From NCBI GenBank assembly GCA_964344215.1, contig CAYFMP010000016.1, forward strand, positions 1-58,079: a DNA stretch of 58,079 bases, written 5' to 3'. A model generated the notes under the pieces. It was not told the DNA's origin and did not search any database. It saw only the letters and a list, made by a program, of their open reading frames with translations. The DNA is from CAYFMP01 sp964344215. Lineage in GTDB: Bacteria > Pseudomonadota > Alphaproteobacteria > Rhodospirillales > Casp-alpha2. A program made the translations under genes and the position numbers. Below, piece after piece: positions 24,976 through 33,512 of the stretch (its first letter is position 1; every line of letters starts with the position of its first letter).

Positions 24976-25820
24976 GTCGTGCGGTCGTCGTGGGCCGGCC
25001 GGCCGGCGACGCCGCGATAGAGAACGCCCTGGCGCAGTTCCATGATGCGCGCGTGTTCGGCCACCGCGGCGGCGTCCATGTCGGCCTTGGGAGGCGTTTC
25101 CAGCACGAAGTGGCCGTAGCGGTCCTCGCCGCGCACAAGCAAAGCCGAATCGCCGGCCGCCGCCACCTGGCTCAGGTGCGGGGCGATGTAGCGGATGGCG
25201 ACGCCGATGCGGCGGTCCGAAGAGCGGTTGGGTTCGGAAGCGTGGACGGTGCGGATGTTGTGCAGCGACATCTGGCCCGGTTGCAGCTCGACGTAGACGG
25301 CGGCTTCGTCGTCGACGGCGCCGGTCAGTTCCTGGCCGCGTGTCAGCAGGTTCAAGGGATCGAGCGTGTCGCGGTGCGGCAGCTGGGCGATGCGGTTGCC
25401 GCCCGGCAGCATCTTCATGCAGCCCGACTCTCGGGTCGCCGGCGACAGCGCGATCCAGGCGGTCTCGACTTCCGGGCCGGACAGCCCCCAGTAGGTCGAA
25501 TCCTGATGCCACGAGACGAAGGCCGGGTCGCCTGCTTCCTTGACGAACAGGCTGGTCCCCCAGCACAGGATGTCGGGGCCGAGCACGTCCTCGACCGCGT
25601 CCAGCACTTTGGGGTGCGCCACCAGTTCGGCCACCCAGGTCTGCAGCAGGTGCAGCTTCTGGCCCTTGGAAAGCTCGTACCAGCCGCCGTGGGCCGCCTC
25701 GTATTCTTCGAAACGGCGCCGGTAGTCGGCCGCGTCCGTCGCCGACAGCACGTCGATCGGTCCGTAGAAGCCGTCGGTGCGGTAGGCCTCGAGAGCGGCG
25801 GCGGTGAGGGATTTGTGCAT
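24972..25820 (-). CDS. Phytanoyl-CoA dioxygenase (PhyH) family protein
   Basis: A 282-residue Fe(II)/2-oxoglutarate-dependent hydroxylase. The metal HxD is in FVSWHQDSTYWG (about residues 105-116) and the distal His with 2-oxoglutarate Arg in LHNIRTVHASEPNRSSDRRI. The family hydroxylates diverse small molecules, not only phytanoyl-CoA. It starts 17 bases after the ABC ATPase gene on the same strand and so looks like the fifth gene of the amino-acid importer operon; the likely substrate is therefore the imported compound or a product of it. This linkage is inference. Confidence 0.87.
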   Translation of the reverse strand: MHKSLTAAALEAYRTDGFYGPIDVLSATDAADYRRRFEEYEAAHGGWYELSKGQKLHLLQTWVAELVAHPKVLDAVEDVLGPDILCWGTSLFVKEAGDPAFVSWHQDSTYWGLSGPEVETAWIALSPATRESGCMKMLPGGNRIAQLPHRDTLDPLNLLTRGQELTGAVDDEAAVYVELQPGQMSLHNIRTVHASEPNRSSDRRIGVAIRYIAPHLSQVAAAGDSALLVRGEDRYGHFVLETPPKADMDAAAVAEHARIMELRQGVLYRGVAGRPAHDDRTT

Positions 25821-25837
25821 CGACTGAACCTCGGCAA

Positions 25838-26596
25838 CTAGAGGATCTGACTCAGGAACTCGCGGGTCCTCGGGTCCTCGGCCTCGTCGAAGAAGGTGGC
25901 CGGCGGGCCGTGCTCGACGATGACGCCGCGGTCGGTGAAATAGATGTGGTTGGCGAGCTCGCGGGCGAAACCCATCTCGTGGGTGACCAGGATGCAGGTC
26001 ATGCCCTCCTCGGCCAGGTCGCGGATGGTGACCAACACCTCCTTGACGGTCTCCGGGTCGAGGGCCGCCGTCACCTCGTCGAACAGCATGACGTCCGGGT
26101 TCATGGCCAGGGACCTGGCGATCGCAACGCGCTGCTGCTGGCCGCCGGAAAGCTCGCCGGGGTAGCTGTCCTCCTTGCCTTCCAAGCGCACCTTCTTGAT
26201 CAGTCGGCGGGCCTGGCCCTCGACTTCCTTGACGTCCTGCTTCAAGACGTGGATGGGCGCCATCATCACGTTCTCCAGTGCCGTCTTGTGCGGAAACAGG
26301 TTGTATTGCTGAAAGACCATGCCGACCTTCTTGCGCAGTTCCAGCTTGTTCAGATTGGGGTCGTTGACTTCCTGGCCCTCGACCTTGATCGAACCCTTCT
26401 GAATGTCGTTCAAGGCGTTGACGCAGCGGATCAGGGTCGACTTGCCCGACCCCGACGGCCCGATGACGCAGACCACTTCGCCCTTCATGACGTCGAAGGT
26501 AACGCCCTTGAGGACCTCCAGGTCGCCGAACGACTTGTGCACGTCGTTGATGGAGACCATCGGCTGATCGGGGGTCCAGTCCGTTTCGGCGTTCAT
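25838..26596 (-). CDS. Polar amino-acid ABC transporter ATPase
   Basis: A 252-residue ATPase of the GlnQ/HisP type that powers amino-acid uptake. Walker A GPSGSGKST, Q-loop VFQQYNLFPHKTALENV, signature LSGGQQQRVAIARSLA, Walker B VMLFDEVTAALDPE and switch ILVTHEMGFARE are all intact; the second Walker B residue is Glu as needed. It follows the second permease by 17 bases and precedes the PhyH gene by 17, making a tight operon. The N-terminal 12 residues (MNAETDWTPDQP) are an extra tail. Confidence 0.95.
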   Translation of the reverse strand: MNAETDWTPDQPMVSINDVHKSFGDLEVLKGVTFDVMKGEVVCVIGPSGSGKSTLIRCVNALNDIQKGSIKVEGQEVNDPNLNKLELRKKVGMVFQQYNLFPHKTALENVMMAPIHVLKQDVKEVEGQARRLIKKVRLEGKEDSYPGELSGGQQQRVAIARSLAMNPDVMLFDEVTAALDPETVKEVLVTIRDLAEEGMTCILVTHEMGFARELANHIYFTDRGVIVEHGPPATFFDEAEDPRTREFLSQIL

Positions 26597-26613
26597 GGTT
26601 CGGGTCCCTTTCC

Positions 26614-27636
26614 TCAGATATTGACCGCGTACTTGCGCTCGAGGTGGATGGTCCAGCGCGAGATCGGGTAGATGTAAATGAAAAACACGACCAGCACGAA
26701 GGTATAGAACGGCGCCACCAGTTCGGGCTTGTCGCCCAGGGCGTTCAATGCCTCGCGGGTCGATTTCATCATCTCCTGGACTTCCAGGATAGAGCACAGC
26801 GGCGTCGCCATGGTCAGGATGGCGTACCAGTTCATCCACGGCGGGATCATCCGCTTGAAGCACTGCGGCAGGATGATCATCCACAGCGTCTGGCGCCGGT
26901 TGAAGGCGAGGCTCTCGGCCGATTCCCATTGGCCCAGCGGCAGCGACTGCACGGCGCCGCGGACGATCTCGGCGATATTGGCCATGATCGGCAGGCTGAG
27001 CGCGAATGTCGCCTTGGTCCAGCCCGGGATGTCGTACTCGACGGCGCCGATCTTGACCCGGAACGGCAGCAAAAGCATGAAGCAGAACAGCAGGACCAGC
27101 CACGGCGAATTGCGAAAGAACTGGGTGATTAACCAGGCCAGCCGGCGGACCGGCGCCAACAGCGAGATCTGCGCCAGCCCGAGGGCGACGCCCATGACCG
27201 TTCCCATCAGCATGGCGAAGAAGCTGATTGCCAAGTTGAGGACGAAGCCCTCCATGATGAACGGCAGCCACTGCGGGAAGACGACCCAGAAGGTGATCTT
27301 CTGCGGCCCGGCCTGGGCATGGGCGGCGCCGACGCTGAGCGCGAAGGCGAGCATCGCCAGAGCCACCATCCAGCCCGGGACGACGAGACGCGGCACTCCC
27401 TCGATGGCCGGCCACTTCCAGGTCTCGCGGACACATTCCGACAGCGGCTTGAGAACCGGCAGGTCGGTCGCCTGGGGAGCGCCTCGGTCGAGGCCGGGTA
27501 TTCCACCGAATGCCCGAACGTTCGTCTCGCGGGCATTCGGCAAGCGCGACTGCGCGTCGGGCCTCATGGCCCGGGAGCCAAGCGTTTCGGAGAAACGCGC
27601 CCGGCGATTGAGGGGCGAAAAAAAGCTCAAAGCCAT
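26614..27636 (-). CDS. Polar amino-acid ABC transporter permease with long N-terminal extension
   Basis: A 340-residue HisM/GlnP-type permease. The core (PQWLPFIMEGFVLNLAISFF, then AWLITQFFRNSPWLVLLFCF, and ESAESLAFNRRQTLWMIILPQ, the EAA loop that docks on the ATPase) is standard. Ahead of it are some 90 extra residues: a basic, unstructured stretch and then GWMVALAMLAFALSVGAAHA followed by Q, which looks like a signal peptide or an additional membrane segment. The ATG comes one base after the stop of the preceding permease. A later start would shorten the extension but no strong site was seen. Confidence 0.9.
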   Translation of the reverse strand: MALSFFSPLNRRARFSETLGSRAMRPDAQSRLPNARETNVRAFGGIPGLDRGAPQATDLPVLKPLSECVRETWKWPAIEGVPRLVVPGWMVALAMLAFALSVGAAHAQAGPQKITFWVVFPQWLPFIMEGFVLNLAISFFAMLMGTVMGVALGLAQISLLAPVRRLAWLITQFFRNSPWLVLLFCFMLLLPFRVKIGAVEYDIPGWTKATFALSLPIMANIAEIVRGAVQSLPLGQWESAESLAFNRRQTLWMIILPQCFKRMIPPWMNWYAILTMATPLCSILEVQEMMKSTREALNALGDKPELVAPFYTFVLVVFFIYIYPISRWTIHLERKYAVNI

Positions 27637-27637
27637 C

Positions 27638-28381
27638 TCAGCCGTACCCCGGAATCTTCATCTTCTTCTCCCACCTGTGCATGCCCCACACCAGTATCGC
27701 CACCAGTCCGACGTAGTAGGCGAACAGCACGATCATCATCTCCGGCACGTTGACGTTGTCGGACCACACCTGATTCAGGGTGTAGAGCATCTCCGGCACG
27801 GCGATCGCGTAGGCCTGGGTGGTGGTTTTCAGGAGGTTGACCAGATTGTTGTTCAAGGCCGGCAGACTGACCCTGAACGCCAGCGGCAGGATCACGTAGA
27901 TATAGGACTTGAGCCGCGTGTAGCCGAGCGCTTCGGCGGCCTCGCGGGTCGAGTTCGGGACCGCCTCGATGCCGGCCCGGAAAATTTCGACATTGAAGGC
28001 GCCGGCGAAGAAGCTGAGCGAAATGACGGCCCAGCCGAAGCTTGAGATCATCGGTTCGAAGTAGCCGCCCTTGTCAACCTGCGGCGTGAAGTTGCCGAGC
28101 ACGAAGAAGAAGAACAGCAATTGCACGTAGGGCGGCGTGTTGCGGAAGAACTGGATGTAGCCGCTCATGAACAGGCGTACGGCGCGAACCGGCGAGCCCT
28201 GCAACCAGGCGCCGACGACGCCGACCACTAGCGAGAAGAACAGGCTGGCGGCGATCAGCTCGAGCGACACCCAGATCGCCTCGACGAAGCGGTCCCACTC
28301 GTAGCTTTCGTAGAAGATGACGAAGTTCCAGCCGGTCTCGTCATAGAGACGGCTGAAGGACGGCGTCAGCAGTTCGAGCAC
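27638..28381 (-). CDS. Polar amino-acid ABC transporter permease
   Basis: A 247-residue inner-membrane permease of the HisM/GlnP family with about five hydrophobic segments. Typical elements: FVEAIWVSLELIAASLFFSL, MSGYIQFFRNTPPYVQLLFF and the EAA loop STREAAEALGYTRLKSYIYV followed by ILPLAFRVSLPALNN. It pairs with the permease at 26614 to form the membrane channel, being separated from it by one base. It lies about 100 bases after the binding-protein gene, with a strong hairpin in the gap. Confidence 0.94.
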   Translation of the reverse strand: MLELLTPSFSRLYDETGWNFVIFYESYEWDRFVEAIWVSLELIAASLFFSLVVGVVGAWLQGSPVRAVRLFMSGYIQFFRNTPPYVQLLFFFFVLGNFTPQVDKGGYFEPMISSFGWAVISLSFFAGAFNVEIFRAGIEAVPNSTREAAEALGYTRLKSYIYVILPLAFRVSLPALNNNLVNLLKTTTQAYAIAVPEMLYTLNQVWSDNVNVPEMMIVLFAYYVGLVAILVWGMHRWEKKMKIPGYG

Positions 28382-28438
28382 GGCGCGTATCCCCTCTCGG
28401 CCCCGGTCTCAACGCCCGGCGGATTTTCGGGAACCAAG

Positions 28439-28470
28439 CCGGCGCGGCCCCGCCCGGGAGGCCGCGCCGG
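28439..28470 (-). promoter_or_regulatory. Hairpin between binding-protein and permease genes
   Basis: CCGGCGCGGCC and GGCCGCGCCGG form a perfect 11-bp stem with a 10-base loop in the intercistronic gap. It lacks a T-tract, so mRNA stabilisation of the binding-protein cistron or partial termination is likely. Confidence 0.6.
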
Positions 28471-28479
28471 ATCGATCCG

Positions 28480-29316
28480 TTATTTGGCCTCGTAGGCCTT
28501 CATGCGCTCGTGCATGTCCTTGAGGTACTGGGTGGGCTGGATGCCCCACTTCTTCTCGAGTTCGATGAGGCGGCCCGAGGCGTGCCAATTGTAGGTCATG
28601 CCGGACATGAAGTTGCCCCAGATGCCGTCGCGTTCCTCGACCGGAACGGCCAGCGCCCACGGCGTGTCGTCCTCGGTGTTCAGCGGCATCTCGTAGCCGT
28701 TCCACTCGCCCGACGCGAGGTCGGCCATGATCGAGCTGTCGTCATAGACCCAGCCGATGCACTTGCCGTCGCGCAGCGCCTGCTTGGCCTCGGCGTTGCC
28801 GACGAAGGCGACGATCTTGGCGCCGTAGCGCTTGGCGACGATCTTGTTGTAGAAGGCGCCCTGTTTGCCGCACACCGGCTTGCCCTTGAGGTCGGTCCAC
28901 ATTTTGACGGCGCCCTGCTTGGCCAACAGGTTGGTGCCCGACGTGTAGTAGTTGGGCTGCGGCACGCCGACCACTTTGCGGCGGTTGGCCTTGTCGGACA
29001 TGGTGGCGATCATCAGGTCGATCTTGCCCTGCTGCAGGAACTGCATGCGGTTCGACGACTGCACGGGAACCAGTTCCAGCGAAACGCCCAAGGCGTTGGC
29101 GACGTCGTTGGCCATGTCGATTTCCATGCCGACCAGCTTGCCGCTGGGATCGCGGAAACCCCACGGCTTGTAGTCGGCCTTGACGCCGACCACGATCTTG
29201 CCGCGCTCGAGGACCTTCTTGAAGCGGTCGTTGGCGGCGTCGGCTTGGCTGGCCGCCAACGCGAAGCCGGCGGCGACGACGGCCGTGACGGCGGTTTTGG
29301 TGACTGATTTGATCAT
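28480..29316 (-). CDS. Amino-acid ABC transporter substrate-binding protein
   Basis: A 278-residue periplasmic receptor of the SBP_bac_3 type. The signal peptide is MIKSVTKTAVTAVVAAGFAL to AASQADA. The opening RGKIVVGVKADYKPWGFRDP and GMEIDMANDVANALGVSLEL is the family's ligand-binding first lobe, with the MQFLQQGKIDLMIATMSDKA hinge. Two Cys (GKPVCGKQG and GKCIGWV) may form a disulfide. It is first in the importer operon and diverges from the LysR gene at 29562. The amino acid bound cannot be named; the usual carboxylate-binding Arg is placed in MSDKANRR. Confidence 0.93.
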   Translation of the reverse strand: MIKSVTKTAVTAVVAAGFALAASQADAANDRFKKVLERGKIVVGVKADYKPWGFRDPSGKLVGMEIDMANDVANALGVSLELVPVQSSNRMQFLQQGKIDLMIATMSDKANRRKVVGVPQPNYYTSGTNLLAKQGAVKMWTDLKGKPVCGKQGAFYNKIVAKRYGAKIVAFVGNAEAKQALRDGKCIGWVYDDSSIMADLASGEWNGYEMPLNTEDDTPWALAVPVEERDGIWGNFMSGMTYNWHASGRLIELEKKWGIQPTQYLKDMHERMKAYEAK

Positions 29317-29561
29317 CTATTCCTCCCTGGACTTAGTGAATTTATCGGAGTTCCCACATCCCCCTGGAACCCGACTTTCAAGTATGCATTCCCCGATTCA
29401 AAACGGAAACCGATAAAAGCCGGAACGCCCGGGGACAATCCTTTGATTGGGCCCCGGTCGTCACGATAGATGGGGGCGGAAACGCTCGCCAATGCCGATC
29501 CGTTATGAAATTATGCAAATAAATTATAGTTTATCGACGCTCCAATCAAAGGGGGAAAGCG
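29317..29561. promoter_or_regulatory. Divergent promoter region of importer operon and LysR gene
   Basis: An 8-bp inverted repeat, TTTATCGG at 29341-29348 and CCGATAAA at 29410-29417, and an AT-rich stretch ATTATGCAAATAAATTATAG near 29510-29530 lie between the divergent starts. Either could be a LysR site; neither is proven. Confidence 0.45.
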
Positions 29562-30467
29562 ATGGAGACCAAATGGATCGAGGATTTTCTGCTGCTGGCC
29601 GAAACCGGGAGTTTTTCGAGGTCGGCGGCGGCCCGCAACGTGACCCAGCCGGCCTTCAGCCGGCGCATCAAGATGCTCGAAACCTGGCTGGGCGGCCAAC
29701 TGGTCGACCGTAGCACCTATCCCACCACCCTGACGTCGGCCGGCTTGGCGTTCCGGGACGGTGCGCAATCGATGCTTCGCGAACTCTACGCCTTACGCGA
29801 GCAGGTCCGCGCCGAAAGCGGCGTTTCCGCCGACACCGTGACGTTCGCCGTCCTGCATAGCCTGTCGGTCATGTTTCTTCCGAAGTGGCTGAAATCTGTC
29901 GGCGTGTCGAATGAAGGCCGCAAACTGCAACTGAAATCGGACAACTTTCACGATTGCGTTCACGCCCTCGTCGAGGAGAGCTGCGATTTCCTGCTTACTT
30001 TTTCCCATCCCCGCTATCCGGTTCTCGCCAACCCGGAACGGTATCCTTCCGTCACCCTCGGCGCGACGCGGTTGATCCCCGTTTCGATCCCGGACCGCCA
30101 CGGGCGGCCTCGGTTCCGATTGCCCGGCACCAAGGATTCGCCGGTTGACGTCCTGACCTATTCGCCGGACAGCTACCTCGGGCGGATTGTCGATGAATCG
30201 TTGATGCAGCATCGGCTCCCCTGCCAACTCAACAGGTGCTACGAGGATTCCATGGCCGTGGTTCTGAAATCCCTGGCCCTGGAAGGGCATGGGCTGACTT
30301 GGCAACCGGTTCCCCTGGTCGAGGACGAACTGGCCAACGGGTGGCTGGTTACAGCCGGCGACGAAACATGGGGGATCCCCCTCGAAATCCGCCTGTGGCG
30401 CACCCCGGATAGGTCGTCGGAAGCGGCCAACGCCATTTGGGAGGCCGCCCAGACGGTTTCAAAATAG
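29562..30467 (+). CDS. LysR-family transcriptional regulator
   Basis: A 301-residue LysR regulator. The DNA-binding N-terminus is WIEDFLLLAETGSFSRSAAA then RNVTQPAFSRRIKMLETWLG; the effector domain follows from about residue 90. GGGGGAAAG lies upstream of the ATG. It diverges from the amino-acid importer operon and is 94 bases before the dialkylglycine-decarboxylase-like gene. In Burkholderia cepacia a LysR protein (DgdR) controls dgdA, so this one could regulate either or both neighbours. Its stop codon lies inside a 24-bp tandem duplication. Confidence 0.92.
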   Translation: METKWIEDFLLLAETGSFSRSAAARNVTQPAFSRRIKMLETWLGGQLVDRSTYPTTLTSAGLAFRDGAQSMLRELYALREQVRAESGVSADTVTFAVLHSLSVMFLPKWLKSVGVSNEGRKLQLKSDNFHDCVHALVEESCDFLLTFSHPRYPVLANPERYPSVTLGATRLIPVSIPDRHGRPRFRLPGTKDSPVDVLTYSPDSYLGRIVDESLMQHRLPCQLNRCYEDSMAVVLKSLALEGHGLTWQPVPLVEDELANGWLVTAGDETWGIPLEIRLWRTPDRSSEAANAIWEAAQTVSK

Positions 30468-30490
30468 GCCGCCCAGGCGGTTTCAAAATA
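30443..30490. repeat. 24-bp tandem duplication across the LysR stop codon
   Basis: GGCCGCCCAGACGGTTTCAA at 30443 and GGCCGCCCAGGCGGTTTCAA at 30467 begin two adjacent 24-bp units differing at one base. The first supplies the last codons and the TAG stop. Confidence 0.9.
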
Positions 30491-30561
30491 AGAGTCCCCC
30501 GTCGGACGCCAAAGTGCTATCGCAGTGACCATCGGCAGTTCCCTTCCGCGAGGCGTCGACC

Positions 30562-31875
30562 ATGGATGAAGACTTGAGGACCGCGGCCCGCGATCACCTC
30601 GTGCGCTACGGTGGCGATCAGTTCCCCACCTTGTTCGCTACCGCCCGCGGCACGGTGGTGACCGATGACACCGGCCGCCAGATCCTCGATTTCACGTCCG
30701 GCCAGATGTGCGCCACCGTCGGCCACAACCATCCGGCTATCGTCGCCGCCGTCGAACAGGCCGGGCGACGGGCCATTCACATGTTCAGCGGCATGATCCC
30801 GGACGTCGTCGCCGAACTGGCCAAGGCGCTGGCCGAATGGCTGCCGGCGCCGCTGACGCGATCGCTGTTCGTCAACACCGGGGGCGAAAGCAACGAGGCG
30901 GCGTTGCGCATGGCGAAAATGCACACCGGCAACCACGAGATCGTCGCCCTCGGCGGCTCGTGGCACGGCACGACGGCGGCCGCCAGCTCGGTGTCGTATG
31001 CCAGCGACCGCCGCGGCTACGGACCGACGGTGCCCGGCGTCTACGCCCTGCCCGAGCCGAACGCCTATCGCTGTCCGGTCGAACATTGCCGCGACAGTTG
31101 CGACAAGACCTGCCTCCGGGTCGGGCTTCGCATGTTCGACATGGCGTCCGGCGGCCGGCCGGCGGCGGTCATCGCCGAGCCGGTGATCAGCGCCGGCGGC
31201 GTCATCGTGCCGCCGGACGGGTACTTCGAGGCGCTGCGCGACGAGGCTCGCGCCCGCGGCATGCTGTTGATCTTCGACGAGGCGCAGACCGCCTTCGGCC
31301 GCCTCGGCCACGCCTTCGGCGCCACCCGCTTCGGCGTCGTCCCCGACATCATGACGGTGTCGAAAACGCTGGGCGGCGGCATCCCGCTGGCCGCCACCAT
31401 CACCAGCGACGAGATCGAAGCCAGCGTCCACGACAAGGGGTTCAGCTTCTACACCAGCCACGTCTCCGACCCGCTGCCGGCGGCGGTCGGCCTGGCCGTT
31501 CTCTCGACCATCGAAGAAGAGAACCTGATCGAGCGGGCCGCCCGGATGGGCGCCTACCTGCGGCGCCGCTTGGACGAACTACAACAGAAATACGAAACCA
31601 TCGGCGACATTCGCGGCGAAGGGCTGCTGCTGGGCGTCGAGCTGGTCGAGGACCGTCAAGGCCGCCAGCCCGATCACCGGTTGGGCGCGCTGAGCACCGC
31701 GAAATGCTACGAGATGGGCCTCAGCATGAATATCCGGCGGCGGCCCGAACGCGGCGCCGTCTGGCGCATCGCGCCGCCGCTGACCGTGAGCACGGAAGAG
31801 ATCGACCGCGCCGCCGACATCCTGGATCGCGCGCTCGCCGAAAGCCTCGACGAAATCGCCCGCGAAAAGGCGTGA
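30562..31875 (+). CDS. dgdA: Class III aminotransferase, 2,2-dialkylglycine decarboxylase-like
   Basis: A 437-residue PLP enzyme. It closely resembles 2,2-dialkylglycine decarboxylase: ILDFTSGQMCATVGHNHPAI, STGAESNEA-like NTGGESNEAALRMAK, IFDEAQTAFGRLG with the PLP Asp, SKTLGGGIPLAATITS with the PLP Lys, YTSHVSDPLPAAVGL, and GLSMNIRRR with RIAPPLTVS at the end. That enzyme decarboxylates 2,2-dialkylglycines and transfers the amino group to pyruvate. An extra piece, CPVEHCRDSCDKTC (about residues 172-185), has four Cys not present in the Burkholderia enzyme and might bind metal. It lies downstream of the LysR gene on the same strand. Another omega-type aminotransferase activity is possible. 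Confidence 0.82.
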   Translation: MDEDLRTAARDHLVRYGGDQFPTLFATARGTVVTDDTGRQILDFTSGQMCATVGHNHPAIVAAVEQAGRRAIHMFSGMIPDVVAELAKALAEWLPAPLTRSLFVNTGGESNEAALRMAKMHTGNHEIVALGGSWHGTTAAASSVSYASDRRGYGPTVPGVYALPEPNAYRCPVEHCRDSCDKTCLRVGLRMFDMASGGRPAAVIAEPVISAGGVIVPPDGYFEALRDEARARGMLLIFDEAQTAFGRLGHAFGATRFGVVPDIMTVSKTLGGGIPLAATITSDEIEASVHDKGFSFYTSHVSDPLPAAVGLAVLSTIEEENLIERAARMGAYLRRRLDELQQKYETIGDIRGEGLLLGVELVEDRQGRQPDHRLGALSTAKCYEMGLSMNIRRRPERGAVWRIAPPLTVSTEEIDRAADILDRALAESLDEIAREKA

Positions 31876-31876
31876 T

Positions 31877-31896
31877 CGGCGGCTTCGACGCCGCCG
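31877..31896 (+). terminator. Hairpin after the class III aminotransferase gene
   Basis: CGGCGGC and GCCGCCG pair as a 7-bp stem around TTCGAC, two bases after the stop. There is no T-run, so termination would be weak. Confidence 0.45.
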
Positions 31897-31966
31897 TTGC
31901 AAGCGCTTCGGAGCCCGGGCATAGTCGCCGACACCAGCGCCATAGGGAGCACCGGGGAGGACCGCC

Positions 31967-33076
31967 ATGCAGAGCAAAGCCGCCGTCGCCTTCGAGGCCG
32001 GCAAGCCGTTGAGCATCGAGACCGTCGAGCTGGACGGGCCAACGGAAGGCGAGTGCCTGGTCGAGATCAGGGCCACCGGCATCTGCCACACCGACGAATT
32101 CACGCGCTCCGGCGCCGACCCGGAAGGACTGTTTCCGGCCATCCTCGGACACGAAGGCGCCGGCGTCGTCGTCGATGTCGGCAAAGGCGTCGAGTCCTTG
32201 AAGAAGGGCGATCACGTCATCCCCTTGTATACCCCGGAGTGCCGCCAGTGCGAGTACTGCACGTCGGGGCGCACCAACCTGTGCCAGGCGATCCGCGAAA
32301 CTCAAGGCCAGGGCGTCATGCCCGACGGCACGTCCAGGTTCTCGATCGGCAAGGACAAGGTCTTCCACTACATGGGGACGTCCACCTTCTCCAACTACAC
32401 GGTGGTGCCGGAAATCGCGCTTGCCAAGATCAGAGACGACGCGCCCTTCGACAAGGTCTGCTACATCGGCTGCGGGGTGACGACCGGCATCGGCGCGGTG
32501 ATCAACACGGCCCGTGTGCAGCCCGGCGACAACGTCGTCGTCTTCGGCTTGGGCGGCATCGGCCTCAACGTCATTCAAGGGGCCCGCATGGTCGGCGCCG
32601 ACATGATCGTCGGCATCGACATCAACCCGGCCCGCAAGGACATCGCCGAGAAGTTCGGCATGACCCACTTCGTCGACCCGAACCAGGTCGAGGGCGACCT
32701 GGTGCCCTACCTGGTCGAGTTGACCGGCGGCGGGGCGGATCATTCGTTCGAGTGCATCGGCAACACCTCGACCATGCGTCAGGCGCTGGAGTGTTGTCAC
32801 AAGGGCTGGGGCGAGAGCACCGTCATCGGCGTCGCCGGCGCCGGCGAGGAAATCTCGACCCGCCCGTTCCAGTTGGTGACCGGGCGGGTGTGGCGCGGCA
32901 CTGCCTTCGGCGGCGCCAAGGGCCGCACCGACGTGCCTAAGATCGTCGATTGGTACATGGAGGGGAAAATCAACATCGACGACCTGATCACCCACAAGAT
33001 GCCCTTGGCCGACATCAACGACGCCTTCGACCTGATGCACAGCGGCGAGTCGATCCGCAGCGTCGTCGAGTACTAG
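31967..33076 (+). CDS. frmA: S-(hydroxymethyl)glutathione dehydrogenase (class III alcohol dehydrogenase)
   Basis: A 369-residue zinc alcohol dehydrogenase that oxidises the glutathione-formaldehyde adduct with NAD in the cytosol, the core of formaldehyde detoxification. Catalytic zinc ligands are in ATGICHTDEFTRSG and GHEGAGVVVDVG; the structural zinc is held by CRQCEYCTSGRTNLC. The cofactor loop is VVFGLGGIGLNVIQGARMVG. The class III hallmark Arg/Asp pattern (ICHTDEFT) fits glutathione adducts. ATG has GGGGAGGA nine bases upstream. A GFA-family protein starts 4 bases after its stop and is probably co-transcribed. Demethylation of betaine-type compounds elsewhere in the window would produce formaldehyde-level carbon, a possible link. 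Confidence 0.94.
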   Translation: MQSKAAVAFEAGKPLSIETVELDGPTEGECLVEIRATGICHTDEFTRSGADPEGLFPAILGHEGAGVVVDVGKGVESLKKGDHVIPLYTPECRQCEYCTSGRTNLCQAIRETQGQGVMPDGTSRFSIGKDKVFHYMGTSTFSNYTVVPEIALAKIRDDAPFDKVCYIGCGVTTGIGAVINTARVQPGDNVVVFGLGGIGLNVIQGARMVGADMIVGIDINPARKDIAEKFGMTHFVDPNQVEGDLVPYLVELTGGGADHSFECIGNTSTMRQALECCHKGWGESTVIGVAGAGEEISTRPFQLVTGRVWRGTAFGGAKGRTDVPKIVDWYMEGKINIDDLITHKMPLADINDAFDLMHSGESIRSVVEY

Positions 33077-33080
33077 AGCC

Positions 33081-33512
33081 ATGGCCGCCCTCTACACCGG
33101 CCGCTGCCTGTGCGGCGCGGTCACGTTCGAGGCGCACGCGGAGCCGGTTTGGTGCGTCAACTGTCATTGCGAAAGCTGCCGTCGCGCAACGGCGTCTCCG
33201 TCGACGACCTGTCTCGGCTTTCCGGCCAACGAGACGCATATCAAGGGCGACACCATTTCGACCTACCGGTCCTCTGCCGATGTCGTTCGGTCCTTTTGCG
33301 GTAGGTGTGGAACACAGATCAGTTACGTCAGCACCCGTTGGCCTGACGACGTTCTTGTATTCGCGGCAAATCTTGACGATCCCGAAGCCGTTTCCCCCGA
33401 TTTTCACGTTCATGCGGAGGAACGAATCTCATGGCACGGGATCGGAGACGATCTTCCCCAGCTGGAGGGAACGTGCTCACCGGGTATGATCTCCAGGGAG
33501 AGAAGGCCATGA
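33081..33512 (+). CDS. GFA-family protein 1
   Basis: A 143-residue member of the glutathione-dependent formaldehyde-activating (GFA) family, a zinc fold. Cys motifs: GRCLCGAVTFEA near the N-terminus, NCHCESCRRATA (about residues 28-39) and CGRCGTQISY (about residues 73-82). In Paracoccus the founding member was proposed to speed the glutathione-formaldehyde reaction, but most family members have no proven activity. It begins 4 bases after frmA and its stop overlaps the MaoC start as ATGA, so the three genes form a coupled operon. This is the copy with the best claim to a formaldehyde role. The last 15 residues, past the conserved fold, are basic. Confidence 0.9.
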   Translation: MAALYTGRCLCGAVTFEAHAEPVWCVNCHCESCRRATASPSTTCLGFPANETHIKGDTISTYRSSADVVRSFCGRCGTQISYVSTRWPDDVLVFAANLDDPEAVSPDFHVHAEERISWHGIGDDLPQLEGTCSPGMISRERRP

